From Hirudinaria manillensis (taxonomy: Eukaryota; Annelida; Clitellata; Hirudinida; Hirudinidae): 64,000 bases of DNA. Where the stretch lies: positions 3,342,501 through 3,406,500 of the forward strand of contig CM067529.1 of NCBI GenBank assembly GCA_034509925.1, in the 5' to 3' direction. The notes beneath the pieces are model-generated. The model was not told the DNA's origin, did no database searches, and saw nothing but the letters and a program-made list of their open reading frames with translations. The number at the start of each line of letters is the position of its first letter. The stretch's first letter is position 1. The position numbers and the translations under genes are program-made. Of this stretch, positions 36,137 through 47,400 are shown piece after piece.

Positions 36137-39033
36137 AAAAAACACAATAATATTTGTCATAATAACTGTATTATTATGCGCAATTATCCTTTTGATGACT
36201 TAATTCGTTACACGAGAAAGACAGCAAGTCTCTGAGAACAACATCAGAGTGAAAGTACGTGAAGGAAGAATTGGAAAAGAAGTTGTCAAGGATTTGGAAA
36301 CCTATTCGAGTTGTTGACAGAAGAGATTCATTTTGAAACAAACTGGAAAATAAAATCAAATAAAATCAATTAAAATCAAATAAAATCAAATAAATCATTC
36401 CTTGAATATTGTTTAAAATAAATAAATTGGCCATTATTGAACATCTTGCAGATTATAAATGTTTTGATTGGCTAATTAAATATGTAAATATGTAAATAAA
36501 TACATTATATAATAGGATCGATTAATACATATTTAGATATACATGAATATTATTACTATTATTTTTTTATATATACGGGCTATTATTACAACTAATAATA
36601 ACAACAATGATAATAATAATAATAATAATAATGATAATAATTACTAATCTTTTGTTGCAACAAATGTGCGACAAGTTGAGTATCGCGTGGCTTCTCATTT
36701 TCAATCTGCCAATTTAGTCACGGACGTTATGTATCGGTTTTTTTTTCCCATGTTTATAAATTAATTCATAATTTATGTAGCGCCTCACTTTTAATTCATC
36801 GACGTAATCAGTCCTTGGAAATTATTATTTAATTATTCAGGGGGTGGAGAAATTATTTGGCGCCAATGAAGGCAGACGAGGTGGCATCTTAAGAATGGAA
36901 GCGTGTGAAAGTTCCTGGGCTGATAAAAATATTAAAAAATATAAATTAACAAACATATACACATTAAATTATATTTAAATGTATGATAATAATATTAATC
37001 ATATTAAAACCGATATCAATAAGCGTCATCTGACTAAATACGATCCAAGTCATTGAAAAGTGATGCTGATAACAAAGGCGATGATGACAACGATGATGCA
37101 ATAATAATAACAAGAGAGATAATGATGGCACCTATTTTATCACCATTGTTTAATCCAATAACGTATGCCGCTTAGACCCAACATCATTACGAACTGTTTA
37201 ATAAATTATCATTTCGTTAATTATATTATTATTAATTTTAATGTTCATTGTGAAATGCCACCATCGTATCGTCACTGTGCCAATTTGTTTGCTTTGCATA
37301 CAATCGATCTCGTTTGATCAAATCAGTCTAAAAATATCAGGTTTACTAACAGCATGATATGTGATTCTAATTGGAATAAATGCCAAAAAATTGATTTGGA
37401 ACATGGAAAACTCGAATATGAATGATCGGATCTTCTCGAATCCAACACAAGCACCCCGTCCATCAATCCAGAATCCAAAGTCCCCCCAAAGTGAACTTAA
37501 TAACTGGAACAAGGTACCTCAGAATATCACCTGACCATTGGAGCGTGTAGCTCTTATCTGAAGCCGTTGCTATCAAAATTGAATGCCGGAGATAAGGCCG
37601 TTGGATTAGGGACCTCTCAGAGCAACCTTATTGAGACCAATGAATTATGAATTACCTGGATGATTGTTAGAAGTGATTGATACCTGGACTAGGAATGATT
37701 AATTAATAGCATTATTAATACTATTAATAACCCTCTTGTCATGAATATTAATGTCGCTGGTAATAGCAACATCATAACAACAACAACAACAACAATAGCA
37801 ATCATCATCATCATGTTGCATTTCATCATCGTTACCATCACCATGGTCAATTGTATTGTTGATTGAATTAATAATTTTTTAATTAATTAATAATAATTTG
37901 AATAATTTGTTGGATTGGTGGGGCGAGAAGGGGTTTACGAAGTGGGCGGTAATAAATTAACTAATAACGACCAGTTGTCGTGAGTTGAGTTTAAGTTATG
38001 AGTTGAAGCTTCTTCTTTTTTTTTCATATTTTTCTCCTTCATCTCATGTTCTTCGTTCCGTTGTGGCGATGAATAATAAAAGCCTTAACAACAACAACAA
38101 CGACGACGGCGGCGATGACGACAGCAGCAACTGCGACAAGAACTAGAAGTCATTAATAATAACATTTAAGTTCCTCAAACTTTGAATCCATTCAAGCGCT
38201 TTCAAAGCATTGTCGCTCTAAATTCGAAAATCTTAACTGGGATAATTAGATGCTATTGTTGTTGACGTTGTTGATGATGATGGTGATGTCGTTGTTGTTG
38301 TTGTTGATGTTGTGGCAATTGCTGCCGTTGTTGGCTTTGTCTTGGATCGGTTCTAAGATGCAATGAACTCCAATAAAATCCTGGCACGTAATAGGATACT
38401 AGGTCATTAAGGAGCGGAGTAATCTTAATTCCTAATCTTAATAATAAAAGCCAACAGCACAACTCATGAGGGACTCTGTGATGGATTGCCTCAATTTAAT
38501 CTCAAACCTAACTCGACCGGACTGAACTTCTTCCCGAAATTGGAAGTTTACAGATGGATTGAAATTTGTGACGAAGATGGCTGTTGGAAGACGATGGAGT
38601 AGCGAATTCTACCCTGAGTAGCAACTACTCGTGAATAAGAAACAACAACATCTTCTCTCAGCTGCAAAGGCTGTCACAGGGGTCTAGCTCTCGTTTTATT
38701 TTCCTTGTTTGATGGCTTTTCTCTCCGGCACATCATTTAAGGCGGTACAGAAAAAAAAAACTCCTCTTGACTTCGGAGTTTTTAAATTTAAAAAGTTTGG
38801 GAGGATTTCAGACTCCCCTTTTTGAAGACTTCAACATCCTCAAAGTTCATACATCATCTTCATGCGTAGAACGAACGATTTTGAAAGATTTCTTTGGTAA
38901 TATTTCTCTCCCGAAAAAGAATTTCGTAATTATAAATGCAAGGGTAATATTACATGCTAGTATTTGGTTAAAGATTTGCGATTCATTGTTTAATGTCATT
39001 TATTTTCCGTTAAACATAATTGCTTAATGATTG

Positions 39034-40042
39034 ATGCATGACTTCTTTCCCGATTTTGAAATCCCAGAAATGGGAAATCTGGACGATGCGGGTAGCAGTG
39101 CAGGCGAAGACAACGCAGTCCAAGAGGAGAAGACTCTTCCAGCCAAGAAGCGGAGATGCAGGACCACCTTCAGCACTCAACAGCTAGAAGAATTGGAAAA
39201 GATCTTCCAAAAGTGCCATTACCCTGATCAAACCACGAGGGAAAACTTGGCTGCTAAATGTTCTCTCACAGATTCGAAGATTCAAGTAACTGAAACTCAA
39301 ATGATAATCTCATTATCGTTAAATTTTGGCGCTTCTTTAGTATCTTTAGCATTTTTAAGACTAAATTTATAGATTGACAATGGTTATTCATTTTTTAAAA
39401 TAAGACTGAATTTGACATCATGTAATCTTTCGATTCTATCTCATTAAGGTTTGGTTCCAAAATCGGCGCTCAAAATGGCGCAAACAGCAGACTAATAAAG
39501 GATACCTACAGACGAAAAGCCAGCCTAACCTTCCCAGTGTCTCTCTGAAGGTCCCAGAGAATCATACAATCAAAGTTTGCTCACCCCAACCGTCGAATTA
39601 CGATTGTCTCTCGAACGAACCCCTCGCTTCAAATTTTAGCCACCAATCAGACGTAGGGTCTTCCGTCTCACCTTCGTATTCCTTTCCGCTCCTTCCGCCA
39701 TTTTCAACCTCGTGGCCGAGTCTGTCCAGGACGTGTTTCCAGAACAACTCCATATTCACATCGCTCTCGTTCAACTCCCCCTTCGGCGAGATGCACAGGG
39801 AGACCTCGTGTTCCACTACCCTCACCGGGTCGAACCACGGCTCCAACCAACAAAACTCCATTGCCGATCACTCGATCCAGAAGAGTCTCGCCTCTCTCCA
39901 CGGCAACGACTCTGATCAATTCTTCCTCCTCAAGAATGAATACGGCAACCCGGCAGTTCATAGCGTGCACTCGGTTGACCCAAGATACGACGACGGTAAA
40001 CTGGATAGCTCCATGAAACCAGTTTACTATTCGTTTGAGTGA
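39034..40042 (+). CDS. paired-like (PRD-class, Q50) homeodomain transcription factor
   Basis: A sequence-specific nuclear transcription factor. Exon 1 is 39034-39285 and exon 2 is 39449-40042, giving 281 aa. An in-frame TGA lies directly before TTG-ATG at the start; ATG 39,070 is an alternative if an upstream exon exists (ATCCCAG at 39,060-39,066 could be an acceptor). The homeodomain spans about 39-98. Helix 1 contains QLEELEKIF, then HYPD. Helix 3 is [12 protein letters not shown], with Gln at homeodomain position 50 and Ser at 54 where Ala is usual. The intron splits the domain between positions 46 and 47, the classic PRD-class site. There is no paired box before it and no OAR motif in the Ser/Asn-rich tail. 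EKIF and HYPD recall ISX-type genes, but the rest is too divergent to name a family. Confidence 0.85.
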
Positions 40043-40310
40043 CCTTAAAATTTTTTTCGTAAAAGAATATTTGCAAGTGACACAGTGTATTACCATGAGT
40101 TTCCAATTTTTCATTCTCCACTTCAATTCATAAAATCATACATTTTGTTGTTGTTTTGTTTTGTTTTTTCAATTTTCGTCTGAAATTATGAGCCTTAACA
40201 AATATAGATTTAGTGATTTACTAGATACATGAATAAGTGTATTTTCACTTATTGAAACGTTTATTCAAGATTCTCTTGCAGCCGAACTAAGCCAATTGTC
40301 ATTATTCGCT

Positions 40311-43300
40311 CTAAACTTCGAAAACTTGTGGGAAAAGGGGCACTTCGTAATCTTCGTCTGCCTCTGCCAAACTTTCCAAAAGATCGAATTCATTGTTCTC
40401 TTGGACTTGTACGAGATGTTCATGCAGATCTTCGATGAATGCCTCGTCTTTGAACAGAGGAACCAATCTCTCTATGAAATTAAAGTGGAATTTTGTTAAA
40501 TCCTTCTCGTAATTAAGTCAGTTTCTCATGTTTGTGAGTTATTTTTTGTTGTTGATCGAATCAATTTGTCGTTCGATTTTCTTTCCTCAAATTGTCAAAT
40601 TAAAAAAAAAAGCTTAAAGGAGAAAACCATCGTCTCTGGAGATTATTTAGGGATTGGACATGTAGTTGAAATATAAACAGAGTGACAATCAACTGGAGTT
40701 AATTAGTATAAATCATTGTCAGCTCAAATCAAAGCCGGTCGAAGGCCGCCTTTGACTCTCCTGAGAGCGCAAGGCTCTCAAAACTCAAGGTCGACCTGGT
40801 TCAAGGTCAGACTGGATTGTGGAGTGTTTGATGTTTGGAAAGGAGAGATGTGCATGTTATTTGCAGAGACGGGTACGTGTCTCCGACGGTACGCCCATAT
40901 GCTTTGGTTGCACTCAAAGCATCGAGTTTTAGAAAGTCTAACTTCATTTTTAAAGAATTCCATTTATACTCACTTAATTTTTTCTTAAACTTTGATTTTA
41001 ACTCGATTTTAAGAATGAAGATGTCTCTTTATAGCGATAATCGAAAACAATTCTAAGTTAGGCTCACTTGGAAATTCCGGAAGATTTTCCACGTCACCGT
41101 CGAATGGATAAGCTTGTTTCTCTGTTTCAACGATAATAACCATAATAGTCCGTGAATATTAATTATAGAAGATTAAATAATTCTTATTCATGCATCGTTT
41201 GCCCAGCCAAGGAAAAAAAAGCTACTGACCCAGGATGTATGGATAGTATTCCTTGGGTACCTTGGCTAAGATGTGGTAATACGGTGAATATTCAGATTCC
41301 TGTAGACCATTGAAATTACAGAATAATTATATGGAGTTCTTGTCGTTAGTTTAAATTTAAATTTATAATTTAGAACCTAGTTATCAGATTCTTAACCCAA
41401 CTGACCTTAGGGAGACCAAACAATTGAGGGTGCTGGAGAAGATAATCCGGATGTACGTAATAATCCACAACCGTCAACGTTTTAACCACAGGAATTTCAT
41501 GACCAACTCCATATTTGAGACTAAAGTCTGCCCTAGACGCATTTATAATAAGTACAAATTAATTAGGTAATTGAATAATATTTCAATTAAAATATAGTTA
41601 CGTAATATTACTATGATTTATATTTTATAATTCAAATTTATTTTGGCCTAATTTAAAGTTTTAAGAATATAATATAAATAAATTGTTCAAATAATTTCAT
41701 TTTTTTCACCTTTCACTCCAGTGATCATCGGAGATCAAGGTGACCTTTCTGACCTGGTCCGATTCGCTATTATATACGAACAGTGCCTACATATAATTGG
41801 GAAATAAATTTGCTGGAGATATTGTTGTTGAACTTATTATTGTTATAAATGTTACGGGTTATCATTATTAATATTATTATTACTATTATTAACTTTATAA
41901 ATAAATATTTTTAATAATATTTAACTTGATAATAATAATATTTGCCTATTCCAATAAAACGTATAATTTTCTATTTAATGGATGAAATAAAAAATAATTC
42001 CTACAATGTACCTGGTCACCTGTAGTACTTCCGTAAACGTAATCAACACCTGGTTTTAGGCCGGAAAGTTCGGCAGGTGAATCTTTCTCAACTTCCTACA
42101 AAAAAAAATTGCTATTATATTTTAATAAATAATAATAACCATAAAATAATTCATTTAAAAATATGGAAATAATTATAGGTATTAAAAATTATTAAAAATT
42201 GTTGTTAGTATTAATACATGGAGAATACTATTAATAAATAATTATTTGCTCGTGTCCCGATATGAGAAAGTGTCGTTCAATTATTAAAATATTAATTAAT
42301 ACATTAAAATTAAATTTAATTAATTAAATTATAAAATTAAATCTCACCACGACTTGAAAAGTGTGTTTGTTAGGAAATTCGTAAGAACTCAATCTAAAAC
42401 AATAAATAAGATAATCAAAAAAATAAATAATATGGCAGAATCAACTATATAAATAAAATTACATGTTTTGTAATAACAATAATGAGAATAATAATAATAT
42501 AATAATAATAATAATAATAATAACGATAATATATCACTAACTAACATAATTAAAATCCATATTTTATAGCTCTAATAATACATAAGATAATTTATTTTCA
42601 AAATTATTAATAATAATAAAGTACTAAATTATATTATTTACCGATAAAACATAACTTGGAAAGTATACCTGAGTGTCAGTCCTACTTTTTTGCCTTCCTC
42701 TGGAAGCAGGACCAGTTCCCTCTCTTCTGCATGTTTGGCGCTGTACACGTACAGTTTGTTGGGAATCTCCGGATCGAACACGTTCGCTCCGTCTCCAGGT
42801 TTCTGTCCATAAACACCAATTTACAGAAAATACATAATAAAACAAACATTGTCTTTAAAAAAAATTATATCTTTAAAACTACCCGTGGAAATCAGGTTGT
42901 AGAAACTACTATTTATGAAATAGAACAACCATGTACTAGAATATGTATATTATTAGATTATAAATAACGTTAACTGACCACTCTCTTCTCATTAATTGAA
43001 TAAATGAAATCGAAAAATGGCTCCAGATTTAAAGCTGCTGCCTGCGAATCGGGTTCTACCTGGATTGCAACAATTTAAAATTGCAAATGCATTAATTTTC
43101 CCCCAATTTTGATAACACTTGCGGATAAAATTTATTATTTAAATAGATAACACCTTCATCGAGTTAGCTATCAATCGCTCAATTTTTAATCAAACTTTTA
43201 GACTAACCCATAAGACCTGGAACCCCAAGAAGTCTTTGTCTTCGCAATTAGCGACAGTCAAAATCAGTAAACTGACCAAAAAGGAGCGACTCGACTTCAT
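40311..43300 (-). CDS. divergent GRASP-like protein (tandem PDZ-like domains) with a predicted signal peptide
   Basis: GRASP55/65 (GORASP) proteins tether Golgi cisternae from the cytosol. Exons (minus): 43208-43300, 42979-43059, 42669-42802, 42348-42393, 42012-42095, 41710-41786, 41406-41532, 41230-41299, 41068-41121, 40311-40471, giving 308 aa. The PDZ1-like part (about 24-102) has the family's LEPFFDFI-SIN block and a LYVYS strand. The PDZ2-like part (about 103-185) has an EVEKDSPAELSGL block and LFVYNSESD. Two things are odd. The N terminus reads MKSSRSFLVSLLILTVANC, a typical signal peptide, where GRASPs begin with a myristoylated MG. PDZ2 also appears to lack about 18 residues before the last strand and the Gly-rich GIGYGYLH motif. 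An in-frame stop (43,340-43,342) precedes the ATG. The acidic C-terminal third is not recognised. It converges with the homeobox gene, stop to stop about 270 bases apart. Confidence 0.8.
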
Positions 43301-44439
43301 ATCGATAAATAAATTAATATTGGCAATGTCGACAAGAATTTATAAGCATTACCTTGAGCTTTTTAAAGTGTTTTTGTAACTTCTTCAGTAAAAATTTAAG
43401 TAATATCTTCAACTTTGACCCAGCGTGTCTCTTGAAATGTTTCAAGTAGAAAGACGAATGGAATAAGCTTCCTCTTAAGGGCCGTTAAACAAATACGCCG
43501 AAATAGAAAGGCGATGATTCTAGGTATTTTAGAAAAAAAAAGATTATAGCAAGCGAAGCATTCGGTTTTAGGAGATTGGCACAGACCTTCGACTACATTA
43601 CCCTTATAATGTACAATTTTACAATTTTATGTCAAAGGCACGCTGATCAGAACTTCATTGCTCAAGATCTGCTGACTATGTTGTGAAGTTTGGCATTACA
43701 AAAAAAATGTCCGTATTATCAACACAGATCACTGTCATACTTCGATTTTTTAAACCCTTATTTAAAGTTATTGCTTGCAAAATGCAAAAATTGAAAGTAA
43801 CTAAATTCACTTAGAACTCGTTGAAGTGCAAATTGGGTTTCGAGCACGATACTTTATTGTTGTTTTACCGTCTTATACAATAACGTCGGTGTCAGAGCTA
43901 ACCTGCACCTTTAACCGGAAAGCATTGGGTACCGGAGTATTGTTAGCATTTATATTTTAATATTATTCATGTAAATGAATATAAAGCGTCGTAAATGTAC
44001 GAAGAATGGAAATGCAGGTGACGAGATCCTCTCAGAATAACCAAAAATTTAAGAAATACAAATTTGACATTCTATGAGTAATGGAAAAACGTAATTACGC
44101 GGTTCAGCATTTGTTGTTGACTGCTATTGTAAAAGATAAAAGAAAATGGAGTAAAATGCCATTAGATATTTTCTATCGGATAAATTTCAGATCACTATCA
44201 CAGAACAAAACTTACAGCCAAATAAGTATTTAGTGAATGATAAAAATATAAATAAATAAATCAATAAATGAATAAATAAATAATATTAGAACACCTTATT
44301 AGCATCCTGAACTATATTGTTAGGAAAGCCAGAACCAATAAATGAAGATCCAACCTTATAAATGAATTATTATAATTATAATAATAATTATTATTATATT
44401 GCCGCCATCGTCGTCGTCATCATTATTACTACTCGATAT
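43301..44439. other. intergenic spacer, GRASP-like gene upstream flank
   Basis: AT-rich DNA with no repeat array and no gene that I can support. I searched the minus strand for an alternative first exon with an ATG-GG start for the GRASP-like gene and found none here. Confidence 0.55.
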
Positions 44440-47400
44440 TCAAAATTCTTCATCATAATGATTCCCCGCTCGACAACGACCTTCAGGTGCATCAATTTTC
44501 ATGCAATTCCAACAGATGTGTTTCGAGCATGCAATGCAAAAAACACGATGACATCCTCCTATTTTTTCGATACCAGTTTTACAATTTGGGCACAATTTTC
44601 TATTTTTACGGTCCTTGTTCATCCAGGAATTTATTTCCTGTTTTTCCTCGTTGCTTAAAATGCCGTTGGTTGGACATCTGTTACTGACATGAGTTTTAGA
44701 CCCACAAAACCGACAGAGGTGCAGACCACACTCGCTGCATATCACGTCACTCTGATCAATGTTATTCTCTTGCGATGTCTCGTTATTACTTTTGACCGGA
44801 AAAATGGTCGGACAATCGGGAGTCGGGCAAAATTTATATTTATCTGGATTTGTCAACTGCAAGCGTTTCAAGGCAACTCGTTCTAGCCTTGCAAATTCAG
44901 ACTCGGATGAGATCAAGCTCTGAACATCACAGATCGTTAGAGCTTTGTTGCAGTTTTTAAATACACAAAACATAGGATTAATCTTCTGATCGATATTGCT
45001 CTTGATCAATTGCTTTGCACAACTCTTGCAGTAACTGTGGCCGCAAGACTCGGAACAAAAGTAGTCGTCTCTTTGAACGCCGGTCAAACAAATCGGACAT
45101 TCTCTGAGAGTGTTTGGATCATCTTTAGTTCTTTTTTCATGTCGAAATGCGAACTCATTCAATTTCTTGATGAGTTTGTTGTAAGCTTTGTCGGATCCTT
45201 TCAATTCTATGATGCGATTCTTGAGCATGAGTTTAACACTTTCAGCTTTACAAGTGTTTTTCAAACCATTTTCAACATCACACCCATAATGCAGGATGAC
45301 CTGCTTAAGAAGGCCTTTTGGATAATTTCTCAGAAAGATTTGCCTAGGTGCACAATGACGTCTTTGATCAATGGCAAGCTGCAGTTGTTCCTTCGTCAAT
45401 TCAATATTTTGTCTGGAACCGAATATGATCAATAGTTTGTGACGTTCATCGAAATCAATACCAGTGTTATTGATATCCGAAATATCTCTTATTCCCTCCA
45501 GGGCTTGAAGAGTCTCAAAAATTTCAGTTTTCCATGGCAAACCATTCAAGAATGGAATCATTTGTTCCTTAACAAGATCGTAATCCAGAAGTGTCTTCGT
45601 TTCTATCACAGTTATAAACTCTCTATTATGGATTGATGGTTCTTTGACGATCCTTACAATGCTGTGCCCTAATTTCTGGAGTTTATCAAATTCCAGGTCC
45701 ACTTCATTTCTTAATTTATTATAAATATTTGGAGGAGTGAAAAAGGTTAATTTCAAATCCAAACTTGCACTCAAACACTTGTCAGGAGAAATTGTAATAG
45801 TTTCTACAATTCTCTGGGCTTCTTCAGCATTGTCAAACGTTATGAATGCAGATAAACTGAAGTCCTCGTGTTTTGGTTCTTTGAAAAGTAATTTATAGGA
45901 AGTTGAACATGTGGCCAAGTAACTTGTGAGAATTCGCCTAAATAATTCTTTCTGCCTTTCATTTTCAATGTTATCCGGAGGCGGACTGCAATATATTCGA
46001 ATGTTTTTTATTTTGTCAAGTGAATCGCTTCTAATAGAATTACAGATGAGTTCATTAGTCAACCATTCTGGAGTTTTAAGAACAATTTTCAAGTTACTGT
46101 CCTGAACAGGCATCATTTGGATAAAATGTCTTCCCAATCTAAGACAACCTTGGAGTAAGAAAGTGTTGCGATCTCTTTCGCAAAAAAAATCAAGAAAGGC
46201 CTGTTTTGCCGGCCGCCTAGTCATCCTCACGATCACAGAATATGAATTTAATTTCTCATTCGAAGTTATTCCTTCATCATATTTTCTAGCTTTGCCACCG
46301 ATTCTTAAAAACTTGTCTGCTTCTGCTGGGTCATTGAAAGTCAAAATCCACCTGTTTTCATAATCCGCAAATCTCACATATTGCAACTTTCCTTCCTGTC
46401 TACATCGCATCATGTGATTAACTAATTTAGGGTAGTTTTCTATTTCAACCTCTAAGCATTCATTATTCATCAACAATGCTGAAATTCTCATTCCCAAAAT
46501 CATAACATACCTGATTTCATTCGTTGATGTGATGGGCTTTACCAAAACTGCTTTAACAAAGAATTCCTTCATTGACTTGATTTCATCGAATGCAATTTTG
46601 TACGAGTCGTCAAAGAAAAGAGCAGAAGCAAAGAGATAAACACGAGGCACGGATTCCAATTCAAGAAGAGCCCTGATTCTTTTGTCCTTTAAGCATATTT
46701 TGGCTTCAATTGTCAGTTTATTTTTAGGTGAAATTTTTGAAACAAGCATTTTGTGAACTCCAGAACCAATGTTAGGCAGTTGCCTCGTTTCCAACGTTAT
46801 AGCTTGAATGTCCTCTTGTGACAGCAACAATTCACCACGATCCCTGGCTTCTGCTACCCAATCGTTCTTTACGCAAGTTACATTCAACATGTACTTCTGA
46901 GTGGTTGTAAGTAACGATTGAAAGACCACCCATGCAGGAATTTCTTCTAAATTCATCAGCGAAGATGACACATGCAGGCGGACATTGATTTCCAGGTCAC
47001 TCATGGCTACGAATCCCATCTTTCGGTGGCCCGTGTATCTCGCAAGGTTCGTCAGAAAACATTTGAAAATATTTTTAGCCAGTCTTTCACTGACGTTGGC
47101 TTCTTCTGAAAACTTTCTTTCAATTATCTTTCCTGACTGATGACTAAAGGACTGTATGATTCTTTCTATCAATTCACTAATTCTTTGCATTTGTTCGAAA
47201 TTAATTGAATTGACGAGGCACCATGAAGTTCTCCGATCTTCAGGGATCGATTCCCATTCTTTGTAAACATTGAATTGAGTTATTAAATCTCCATAGTCAT
47301 CACAAAATGAAAACTTTTTCAAGTCAGATATCAACCTATTCTCTTCTGATATCCCTTTGCAAAATACTTGGTTCCCAGGAAGGCTTGAGGCACAAATCAC

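Larger units (their letters stand above)
33618..39033. other. repeat-rich intergenic region
   Basis: This 5.4-kb gap holds the upstream flank of AP1AR, (GAT)n at about 35,297-35,392, long (AAT)n at 36,008-36,136, smaller AAT/CAA tracts at 36,596-36,635, 37,775-37,800 and 38,090-38,105, and a CAA/GTT stretch at 38,255-38,340. A 105-codon frame (34,307-34,624) is listed separately. Upstream exons or regulatory DNA of the homeobox gene may lie here, but I cannot mark them. Confidence 0.5.
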
